DNA of 64,000 nt from Clostridium sp. LS (lineage in GTDB: Bacteria > Bacillota > Clostridia > Clostridiales > Clostridiaceae), in contig NZ_AUUU01000013.1 in assembly GCF_002760435.1 (NCBI RefSeq), positions 81,506-145,505 of the forward strand, read 5' to 3'. Position numbers and translations under genes: made by a program. The notes beneath the pieces were generated by a model. It worked only from the letters and a program-made list of their open reading frames with translations, made no database searches and was not told the DNA's origin. This document shows, in pieces, positions 57,597 through 64,000 of the stretch. Numbering within the stretch: position 1 is the stretch's first letter; each line of letters starts with the position of its first letter.

Positions 57597-57837
57597 GTTT
57601 ATTATTTTAAATTTAATTAATTTGGGATTTTGCATAATTAAAAATATAACATTAATATACAATATATAGTAATATAAATCGAAGTGTATACTGTATGTTG
57701 ATAGGAACTGATAAGTAACTTAATTGTGAAATTTCATAAAATATAAAACAAGGAAGAATGAATAAAAATATATTTTAATATGAAAAATAACTGGGTAACA
57801 TATTTAAGAAGAATTCGTATGAAATGAGGTGCAGGGA

Positions 57838-58530
57838 TTGAAAAAAAGAAGTTCTATACGAAGTGTTTTCTTTGTTTTTATAGTTATTTTTATATTTAAT
57901 ATGTGCGAATGCTCAGTAGAGGCATATTCAAAAATTAATTCCAATGAAAGTTTTGCTATACTAGTAGATCTTACAGAAGAAAGACTTTATTTAATTAATA
58001 AAGATAAGAATATAATCGTAAAAAAATATAGTATAGCTAGTGGAAAAATGGAAACGCCTTCTCCAATAGGCACGTGGAAAGTTGTTGGTATGTCCAAATG
58101 GAGTGGAGGATTTGGCACAAGGTGGATTGGGTTGAATGTTCCGTGGGGGATTTTTGGAATTCATGGAACTAATAAACCAGGATCAATTGGATCTGAGGCA
58201 TCTCATGGATGCATTCGAATGCTAAATAGAGATGTTGAAGATCTATATGAGTATGAGGAAATAGGAATGATTGTAGCAGTATATGCAGGGCCATATGGTC
58301 CGTTTGAAAAGGGGCTAGTAACTCTAAAACCAGGTGATAGAGGGGCAGATGTTTTTAAGGTGCAAAGAAAGATGAAGGAAAAAGGATATTATCCAGGAAA
58401 ATTAGATGGTATCTATGGAGAGGGTATGAAAGAGTATGTAATGAAATATAAAAAAGATAATGATCTAAAAGTTAACAATAATATTGATTATGAGCTGTAT
58501 AAAAAACTTGGAATAATATTAGTAGATTAA
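57838..58530 (+). CDS. L,D-transpeptidase (YkuD) with C-terminal peptidoglycan-binding domain
   Basis: 230 residues from TTG 57838, 6 bases after GAGGTG; the open frame begins at a GTG inside that site. N-terminal signal or anchor (RSVFFVFIVIFIFNMC), YkuD catalytic domain with FGIHGTNKPGSIGSEASHGCIRM containing the nucleophile Cys, and a C-terminal peptidoglycan-binding repeat (PGDRGADVFKVQRKMKEKGYYPGKLDG). It forms 3-3 crosslinks or attaches groups to wall peptides outside the cell. The next CDF gene starts 20 bases downstream, so both may be co-transcribed. Confidence 0.9.
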   Translation: MKKRSSIRSVFFVFIVIFIFNMCECSVEAYSKINSNESFAILVDLTEERLYLINKDKNIIVKKYSIASGKMETPSPIGTWKVVGMSKWSGGFGTRWIGLNVPWGIFGIHGTNKPGSIGSEASHGCIRMLNRDVEDLYEYEEIGMIVAVYAGPYGPFEKGLVTLKPGDRGADVFKVQRKMKEKGYYPGKLDGIYGEGMKEYVMKYKKDNDLKVNNNIDYELYKKLGIILVD

Positions 58531-58549
58531 AAAAGAGAGGAGTTTATTT

Positions 58550-59422
58550 ATGGTTACTACGGATAGAAAAGTTAAAGTTGCTCTTTTGTCAATTATATCA
58601 AACACAACACTCATAATATTTAAGATTATAGCAGGCACTTTAAGCGGTTCAGTAAGTATTATTTCAGAAGCAATACATTCAGGTATGGATTTATTAGCAT
58701 CAGTAGTAGCATTTTTCTCTGTTAGGCAGTCTTCAAAGCCAGCTGATAAGAAACATCCTTACGGCCATGGAAAAATAGAGAATATATCTGGTATGGTGGA
58801 AGGAATTTTAATTTTTATTGCTGCTGGAATGATTATTATTGAAGCTTTTAAGAAAATATTTGAACCTACTGCAATAGAACAAGCAACTATAGCAATTGGA
58901 GTTATGGTTGTTTCAGCACTTGTAAATTTTTTTGTGTCAAGAAAGTTATACAAGGTTTCGAAAGAGGAAGATTCCATGGCTCTTGAAGCAGATGCTCTTC
59001 ACTTAAAAACTGATATCTACACATCTTTAGGCGTAGGTATTGGAATTCTTCTTATCAAGGTTACCGGATTAATTATACTAGATTCAATAGTTGCGATACT
59101 TGTAGCACTACTGATAATTAAAGAGGCATGGGTACTTTCTAAAAGTGCCTTCGATTATCTTCTTGATGCAAGGTTATCTGATGAAGAAGAAGCAGAGATA
59201 GAAAAAGTAATAAGAGAACACAGAGATCAATTTATAGATTACCACAAGCTAAAAACAAGAAAATCAGGTAATATGAAGCATATTGATTTTCATATTACCG
59301 TTGCTCCTAATTTAACAGTCGAAGAAACACATGATATTATTAGAAAATTGAAAAAGGATATGAATGAAAAAATTAAAAATACTCAGATAAATATTCATAT
59401 TGATCCTTATAAAAAAGAATGA
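58550..59422 (+). CDS. CDF-family divalent cation exporter 3
   Basis: 290 residues, six membrane helices. It is a close paralogue of exporter 1 at 49016: SEAIHSGMDLLAS in TM2, HPYGHGKIENISG loop, ALHLKTDIYTSLGVG in TM5 (HD-HD set), and the same TRKSGNMKHIDFH C-terminal domain, but without the Cys-rich tail. GGAGAG site; only 20 bases after the L,D-transpeptidase gene. Confidence 0.9.
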   Translation: MVTTDRKVKVALLSIISNTTLIIFKIIAGTLSGSVSIISEAIHSGMDLLASVVAFFSVRQSSKPADKKHPYGHGKIENISGMVEGILIFIAAGMIIIEAFKKIFEPTAIEQATIAIGVMVVSALVNFFVSRKLYKVSKEEDSMALEADALHLKTDIYTSLGVGIGILLIKVTGLIILDSIVAILVALLIIKEAWVLSKSAFDYLLDARLSDEEEAEIEKVIREHRDQFIDYHKLKTRKSGNMKHIDFHITVAPNLTVEETHDIIRKLKKDMNEKIKNTQINIHIDPYKKE

Positions 59423-59485
59423 TTTTTAGTTAAATAAGTTATTCAGTGTAATTTTTTCTTTTAATGTAAATTGGTAAAAGTTATC

Positions 59486-59523
59486 AATCAAATTATATTA
59501 TCAATTGATAATATAATTTGATT
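59486..59523. promoter_or_regulatory. Metal-island palindrome, copy 4, inside a perfect 38-bp inverted repeat
   Basis: The core ATTATCAATTGATAAT (59497-59512) sits at the centre of an uninterrupted 38-bp palindrome. The centre is 39.5 bases upstream of the -35 of the next unit. As RNA it would also fold into a long AU-rich hairpin that could end the CDF transcript. Confidence 0.6.
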
Positions 59524-59543
59524 AAATTATTTTTTATGTATTG

Positions 59544-59572
59544 TTGACATATAACGGGTTATAGCGTATTAT
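59544..59572 (+). promoter_or_regulatory. Promoter of the His-rich protein/kinase unit
   Basis: TTGACA (59544-59549), 17-base spacer, TATTAT (59567-59572). The spacer holds a small palindrome ATAACGGGTTAT (59551-59562). Confidence 0.7.
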
Positions 59573-59649
59573 AAAAATATAAAGTAAATTCTTAATTGAT
59601 AACAACTGACATATATTAGTAAAGAATGTTTTGAAAAGAGGTGTATTTA

Positions 59650-59910
59650 ATGGGTTTTTTCTCAAGATCATCAGGAAAAAGACACTATGAAGATAAGCAT
59701 CGAGGTAGTAACTATTATAAAAGAGAAGGTTTTTTAAGTCGTATATTTAAAATGTTTGGCTCATTTTCTAGTTCAGGCAAGAGGTATAACAAACATCATT
59801 CACATGATTCTCATAAGAACTATCATTCTAATGAAAGACACTATTCAGATCAAAGACATTATTCAGATCACGGGCATCATAAAAGAAGATATAAAAGTTC
59901 GTGGTCATAA
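59650..59910 (+). CDS. Small His/Ser/Tyr-rich protein
   Basis: 86 residues from ATG 59650, after AAGAGGTG. About 15 His residues, mostly in the second half (KHHSHDSHKNYH; ERHYSDQRHYSDHGHHKRR), with two copies of RHYSD. Basic and disordered, no signal peptide or membrane helix; a short hydrophobic patch FLSRIFKMFGSF at 28-39 could be amphipathic. Likely a metal-binding or buffering protein, and a possible kinase substrate because of the many Ser/Tyr. No family recognised. It overlaps the kinase start by one base. Confidence 0.6.
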   Translation: MGFFSRSSGKRHYEDKHRGSNYYKREGFLSRIFKMFGSFSSSGKRYNKHHSHDSHKNYHSNERHYSDQRHYSDHGHHKRRYKSSWS

Positions 59911-60635
59911 TGCCATTTTTTAAAAAGAAGGTATATGATCCAGGAAGCTCAGTTGGTAAATATAAGATTATAAGATTAATAGGTGAGGGAAGATTTGGTG
60001 TATGTTATTTAGTTGATTTTAATGGCAAAGAATATGTACTAAAGGTAATAAAGTCCAAAGCCATTAAGAAGAGTGGTAACAAAATTATATTTGAAGAAGA
60101 GATACTTTCAATTATTAATTATCCTTTAATTCCTAAAATAGTAGATACAATTAAAGATGATAAGATCTATGCATATATTTTGGAATATAAAAGAGGAAAG
60201 ACAATAGAAGATATGATTTTTGGAGATAAGCATATATTTACCCCAGATGAAATTTTTAATATAGGAATTAAGGTAATAGAAATAATAAAATATCTTCATG
60301 AACGTAATATTGTGCATAGAGATATACGGGTGCCTAATGTAATTATTAATGGTGATGAGGTTTATCTTATTGATTTTGGTCTTGCAAGAATAATAAACAA
60401 TGATAAATACATTCCACCAGTTGATTTTTTATATTTAGGGCATTTACTTATTCATTTATATTATTCTTCTTTTGAAAAAACTAATAAAAAATCAAAACCT
60501 TGGTATGAAGAACTGGAATTATCTAAAGGGGAATTAAAATTTCTGAGAAAGTTATTAGAATTAGATGATGCATATAGAAGCATTTATGATGTAGAAGGGG
60601 ATTTCAAGGAATTAAAAGTTGTACAAGATCACTAA
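59910..60635 (+). CDS. Compact Ser/Thr protein kinase
   Basis: 241 residues from ATG 59910, coupled to the upstream stop (TAATG). Eukaryote-like kinase core: glycine loop GEGRFGVCY (25-33), Lys45 in YVLKVIK, HRDIRVPN (His136-Asp138, catalytic loop), DFGLA (Asp155-Gly157). It lacks PASTA or other sensor domains and any membrane helix, and its C-lobe is short. All catalytic residues are present, so activity is likely. Its position between the His-rich protein and a P-type ATPase suggests a part in cation homeostasis (inference). Confidence 0.85.
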   Translation: MPFFKKKVYDPGSSVGKYKIIRLIGEGRFGVCYLVDFNGKEYVLKVIKSKAIKKSGNKIIFEEEILSIINYPLIPKIVDTIKDDKIYAYILEYKRGKTIEDMIFGDKHIFTPDEIFNIGIKVIEIIKYLHERNIVHRDIRVPNVIINGDEVYLIDFGLARIINNDKYIPPVDFLYLGHLLIHLYYSSFEKTNKKSKPWYEELELSKGELKFLRKLLELDDAYRSIYDVEGDFKELKVVQDH

Positions 60636-60663
60636 AAGGATTATAGATATATAATTTAACTAA

Positions 60664-60760
60664 GCAGGCCATGAACTTGTAAAAGGTTTGTAGGCTGGGC
60701 CTTAATTGGCAGCAGGATAGTAATGAACCTGTGGGACAATAAAATGTTCCACTTTTTTTT
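60664..60760 (+). ncRNA. Structured leader RNA with terminator, candidate cation riboswitch
   Basis: P1: GCAGG (60664-60668) with CCTGT (60728-60732). P2: AACTT / AAGGTT (60674-60688). P3: GCTG / CAGC with inner GCC / GGC (60694-60713). The terminator stem GTGGGACA (60731-60738) with TGTTCCAC (60745-60752) and eight T residues shares bases with P1, so the two states exclude each other, as in an ON switch. It precedes a cation ATPase gene. The class is not certain; NiCo (czcD) RNAs are the closest idea by context. Confidence 0.6.
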
Positions 60761-60833
60761 ATATCAATTTTAAAAATCCCCCCAATTTAAATATCTGGAG
60801 ATATTTAAAAAAAGTAAAATGGAGGTAATTATT

Positions 60834-63362
60834 ATGAGTAAACAAAAAATACAGGATTATCAAGGACTTACCACTTCTAAAGCAAAAGAACTTCAGGAAC
60901 AGTTTGGTAAGAACGAGCTTGTGGCTGAAAAAAAGGAAAGTTTTTTACACAAGATTTTCCATGTCATTAGTGAGCCAATGTTTGTATTGTTAATTGTAGC
61001 ATCTATAATATATTTTATTTTAGGAGAGCCAAAAGATGGTGCTATTATGCTTGTTTTTGTTGTTGGAATGATTAGTATTGAGGCAATTCAAGAATGGAAA
61101 ACGGATAAAACATTAAATGCTTTAAAAGATTTATCAGCTCCACATATAAAAGTTCTTCGTGATGGAGAGGAAAAGATAATTAATAGTGCAGATTTAGTAC
61201 CAGGAGACATTATGTTTATAGCTGAAGGTGTTAAGGTGCCTGCAGATGGCGCAGTAATAAAAGCAAGTACTCTTTGTGTTGATGAGTCATCGCTTACAGG
61301 AGAAGCTGAGGGGGTATGGAAGACTAGTGATGGCAATAATAAAAATATTAATGCTGATTATTGGCGTAATGATTATTGCTATGCGGGAACTCTTGTTACT
61401 CAAGGTACAGGTACCATATTAGTGGACAAGATAGGAGCAGGAACTGAATACGGAAAAATTGGACAAAATATCGTGTCCGCTCCTGAAAATCCAACACCAC
61501 TTCAAAAGCAAACTGGAAAATTGGTAAAATTATGTGCTGTAATTGCTGCTGTTTTATTTGCGTTTGTTGGTGTTGTTACGTATTTTAATATACCAGATCA
61601 TAATTTTAGAGACAGAATCATAGAAAGTATTTTATCTGGAGTAACTTTAGCCATGGCTATGATTCCAGAGGAATTTCCAGTTATTCTAACAGTATTTTTA
61701 TCAATGGGTGCTTGGAGACTTGCAAAAAAACAATCTCTTGTTAGAAAATTACCATCAGTTGAGACTTTGGGTGCTGTTTCTGTTCTTTGTGTTGATAAAA
61801 CAGGTACAATAACAATGAACAAAATGACAGTTAGAGATATTTGGAGTATAGAAAGTGATACGAAAAAAGTGACACAGATAATGGGAATGGGATGCAAATC
61901 GGATGCTTATGACCCTATGGAAAAGTCGATGATATCCTATTGTGAAGAACAAAAAATTACAAAAGATATTCTTTTTGGTGGACAATTGATTAAGGAATAT
62001 GCTTTTACTGATGAAACAAAAATGATGGGCAACGTTTGGAAAAATAGTGATAGCATTGTGGTAGCAGCAAAAGGATCTCCTGAACGTATATTAACACTAT
62101 GTAAATTGCCAGATTATGAAAAAAAAATAGTGGAAGATAAAATAAGAGAAATGTCTAGCCAAGGGCTTCGTGTTATTGCGATTGGACAAATGTTATTAGA
62201 CAGTGAAGAGGATATACCTGATACAATTAATGACTGTAGCTTGCAGCTTTGTGGAATAGTTGGTCTTGCTGATCCTCCAAGGGAGTCAGTAAAAGAAGAT
62301 ATTGAAACATGTACTAAAGCTGGGGTTAGAGTTGTTATGATAACAGGTGATAATGGAATAACTGCTAGTTCTATTGCTAAACAAATTAATATGCCCAATT
62401 GTGATAAAATAATCACTGGGGATGAGATTAATAAAATGAGTGATAATGAACTTCAAGAAAGGGTTAAAGATGTAAGTATTTTTTCTAGAGTTGTTCCGGA
62501 GCACAAAATGAGAATAGTTAAAGCATTCAAAGCAAATGGAGAAATAGTTGCAATGACTGGCGATGGAGTTAATGATGCTCCTGCTCTTAAATATGCGGAT
62601 ATTGGTATTGCAATGGGAAAACGTGGCTCAGAAGTTTCAAGAGAGGCAGCAGATTTGATTTTACTTGATGATAATTTTTCAACTATAGTTGACACTATTA
62701 AAGATGGCAGAAGAATTTATGATAATATTAGAAAAGCAGTTGGATATGTATTTACTATTCACATTCCGATTGCGTTTGCTGCATTGCTTGCACCTATATT
62801 AGGAATAAATCCTGCAAGCCTTCTATTACTTCCATTACATGTTGTATTGCTTGAACTTGTAATTGATCCAACTTGTTCAGTAGTATTAGAACGTCAACCT
62901 GCTGAAGGTGATATTATGAAGAGAGCACCACGAAATCCAAATGAAAAGCTTATAACAGCAAAAGGTCTTTTCAAAAGTGTTGCACAAGGCTTTGTTATAT
63001 TTGGAGCATCATTTGGAACTTACTTTGTATTTTTAAACAATAATATAGATAATGCGCCATTAGCAAGAGCAATTGGATTAACAATTATATTACTCTCTAA
63101 TTTATTATTAGTTCAAGTAAACAGTTCTGATTCAGAATTTGCAATTAAATCATTTATTAAACTCAAAACGGATAAGGTGATGTGGCTTGTTAGCTTAGGC
63201 ACTATTATTGGTTTAATGTTAATATTATATACTCCTCTAAATAATTTTTTAAAACTTGCACCATTATCTTTTAGTCAGTTAATTATGGCATCTATCATAT
63301 CAATAGCATCTGTTTTTTGGTATGAAATTGTAAAAGTATTTAAGTATATTAAAAACAAGTGA
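60834..63362 (+). CDS. P-type cation-transporting ATPase (PEEFP branch)
   Basis: 842 residues from ATG 60834 behind TGGAGGT. P2-like layout: N-terminal cation ATPase domain (GLTTSKAKELQEQFGKN), SSLTGEAE in the actuator domain, AMIPEEFPVIL in TM4, phosphorylation site CVDKTGTIT, KGSPE in the nucleotide domain, TGDGVNDAPAL hinge, and ELVIDPTCS in TM6. The PEEFP and DPTCS motifs differ from SERCA-type PEGLP, so the ion (Ca2+, Mn2+ or another) is open. About ten membrane helices. It has the structured leader at 60664 and is followed by a terminator. Confidence 0.9.
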   Translation: MSKQKIQDYQGLTTSKAKELQEQFGKNELVAEKKESFLHKIFHVISEPMFVLLIVASIIYFILGEPKDGAIMLVFVVGMISIEAIQEWKTDKTLNALKDLSAPHIKVLRDGEEKIINSADLVPGDIMFIAEGVKVPADGAVIKASTLCVDESSLTGEAEGVWKTSDGNNKNINADYWRNDYCYAGTLVTQGTGTILVDKIGAGTEYGKIGQNIVSAPENPTPLQKQTGKLVKLCAVIAAVLFAFVGVVTYFNIPDHNFRDRIIESILSGVTLAMAMIPEEFPVILTVFLSMGAWRLAKKQSLVRKLPSVETLGAVSVLCVDKTGTITMNKMTVRDIWSIESDTKKVTQIMGMGCKSDAYDPMEKSMISYCEEQKITKDILFGGQLIKEYAFTDETKMMGNVWKNSDSIVVAAKGSPERILTLCKLPDYEKKIVEDKIREMSSQGLRVIAIGQMLLDSEEDIPDTINDCSLQLCGIVGLADPPRESVKEDIETCTKAGVRVVMITGDNGITASSIAKQINMPNCDKIITGDEINKMSDNELQERVKDVSIFSRVVPEHKMRIVKAFKANGEIVAMTGDGVNDAPALKYADIGIAMGKRGSEVSREAADLILLDDNFSTIVDTIKDGRRIYDNIRKAVGYVFTIHIPIAFAALLAPILGINPASLLLLPLHVVLLELVIDPTCSVVLERQPAEGDIMKRAPRNPNEKLITAKGLFKSVAQGFVIFGASFGTYFVFLNNNIDNAPLARAIGLTIILLSNLLLVQVNSSDSEFAIKSFIKLKTDKVMWLVSLGTIIGLMLILYTPLNNFLKLAPLSFSQLIMASIISIASVFWYEIVKVFKYIKNK

Positions 63363-63410
63363 GTTAAATAAAGCGTTCATAGCAGAAATTACAAATAGTT
63401 AAATATAATT

Positions 63411-63459
63411 AAAGGACTAGAATAAGGTTATTGATTAAAATCTTATTTTGGTCCTTTTT
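63411..63459 (+). terminator. Terminator after the cation ATPase gene
   Basis: AAAGGAC-AATAAG stem with CTTATT-GTCCTTT and five further T residues region. Confidence 0.75.
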
Positions 63460-63778
63460 CAGTATAGTCTATATGTATAAAAATGATTATAGTTTCATCA
63501 TTATAATCTATTAGGAAATGAATAGTTAAGAATAAAATAACACTATATTTTCATTGGATGGATGTTTGCATAGTATGTTTATTTGTATATTAATTAATGG
63601 TGTCTCCAGTTCTAGTTTCCATAACAACTTTATCATAGACATTTTAATGAGTATGGCTATGGTGATGAAAATGTAAATATCAAATGCGTATTTATGGTTG
63701 TAATAGGTGCACCAAAGCACAATTTATAAGACTAAAACATAATATGATTTTGAAATACTAAATTAAGGAAGAAAAAAT
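63460..63778. other. Intergenic stretch without a supported gene
   Basis: I see no coding frame with a ribosome site, no RNA fold and no repeat that I can defend. Confidence 0.4.
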
Positions 63779-63916
63779 ATGTATAATGATAGAATGTATT
63801 CAGTAGATTACTATCCTGAAATATCTGGTTATGACTCAGATGATATATGTAAGGAAGATATTAGGAAGCAGGCTAGTTCTTTTGAAATGGCCGATGACTC
63901 CAGACGAAGCTCTTAA
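63779..63916 (+). CDS. Possible small ORF at the window end
   Basis: 45 codons from ATG 63779 with an AAGGAAG site (MYNDRMYSVDYYPEISGYDS, then acidic). The second half overlaps the IS66-like frame and may not be native. No family recognised. Confidence 0.3.
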   Translation: MYNDRMYSVDYYPEISGYDSDDICKEDIRKQASSFEMADDSRRSS

Positions 63917-64000
63917 AATTAACAAAGAAGAATTAAAATGGCTACTTATGGGATATGAAGTTAGAACTAAGTCTAAATTTAAGCCAATTGAAGTAAGAAA
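63882..64000 (+). pseudogene. IS66-type TnpB remnant, running off the window
   Basis: The frame starting at 63882 reads LKWPMTPDEALKINKEEL, then WLLMGYEVRTKSKFKPIEVR. This resembles the C-terminal end of IS66-family TnpB accessory proteins (...WP...EEL.WLL.G). The N-terminal two thirds are missing: upstream in this frame the residues do not fit the family. The right edge is beyond the window. Confidence 0.4.

Noticed and set aside
63526..63720. Minus-strand ORF of 64 codons
   Set aside because: No ribosome site, no recognisable domain, and amino-acid usage typical of chance AT-rich ORFs.
1..64000. CRISPR arrays, tRNA or rRNA genes, and a phage or defence island
   Set aside because: No regularly spaced repeats, no cloverleaf or rRNA sequence, and no defence-type gene sets were seen. 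Short TTTGAAAATT tracts resemble rRNA leader boxes but no rRNA follows.

Overview
The window is very AT-rich DNA with strong AGGAGG-type ribosome binding sites, many ATG/GTG/TTG starts and gene families typical of solventogenic, spore-forming Clostridium (for example C. beijerinckii and relatives). Evidence for this includes M-box leaders, the YtaF sporulation membrane protein, a clostridial group II intron, LarA and LuxS. No rRNA, tRNA or CRISPR array was recognised. The species is an inference from style and gene content.

Region 1 (1-14.2 kb) is a patchwork. It holds the 3' end of a GntP-type permease, a MaoC-type enoyl-CoA hydratase, a frameshifted amino-acid binding lipoprotein, two small zinc-ribbon proteins, a CDP-alcohol phosphatidyltransferase, a full group II intron with its reverse transcriptase, three alpha/beta hydrolases (two are close paralogues), a class D beta-lactamase lipoprotein, a TetR repressor beside a ferredoxin-nitroreductase gene with a shared operator, a GrpB protein, a doubly damaged helical-repeat gene and a metallophosphoesterase that lacks a start codon. 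Several genes here carry single lesions. They may be real decay or sequencing error.

Region 2 (14.4-19.2 kb) is ordinary: a LarA-type nickel-dependent racemase, luxS on the minus strand, a secreted-type phosphodiesterase family protein and a UMF1-type MFS transporter.

Region 3 (19.5-31.8 kb) is a sugar utilisation operon behind three copies of one LacI-type palindrome. It encodes a binding lipoprotein, two permeases (no ATPase), a 1052-residue clan GH-Q phosphorylase-like protein, a cytoplasmic GH30 glycosidase, a LacI repressor, a 900-residue GH94 phosphorylase and a cupin. The set fits import and phosphorolysis of beta-gluco-oligosaccharides, probably beta-1,3/1,6-linked; the linkage is inferred.

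Region 4 (31.9-37.9 kb) carries a chemoreceptor, a DODA-type dioxygenase, an OsmC protein, a coiled-coil NlpC/P60 hydrolase, a DUF2809 protein and a TIGR00266 (AIM24) gene cut off in mid-domain. The cut falls where a four-gene element begins (about 37.85-44.78 kb): three tyrosine-recombinase-like proteins of 480, 965 and 540 residues plus a coiled-coil protein, resembling Tn554/RIT 'recombinase trio' elements. Right beside it lies a heavily decayed heavy-metal P-type ATPase.

Region 5 (45.6-63.4 kb) is a dense divalent-metal island. An M-box Mg2+ riboswitch precedes a micro-ORF, a soluble MgtE-N/CBS protein and an Nramp-related transporter with the divergent magnesium-type metal site. Then come a CDF exporter, a membrane hydrolase, a canonical MntH, a CDF gene with a poly-A frameshift, YtaF, a second M-box with a second small ORF and MgtA, an L,D-transpeptidase, another CDF, a His-rich small protein overlapping a compact protein kinase, and a structured leader RNA ahead of a further P-type cation ATPase. 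A shared palindrome, ATTATCAATTGATAAT, recurs near three of these units and suggests a common metal-responsive regulator. The window ends in what looks like an IS66 TnpB remnant.
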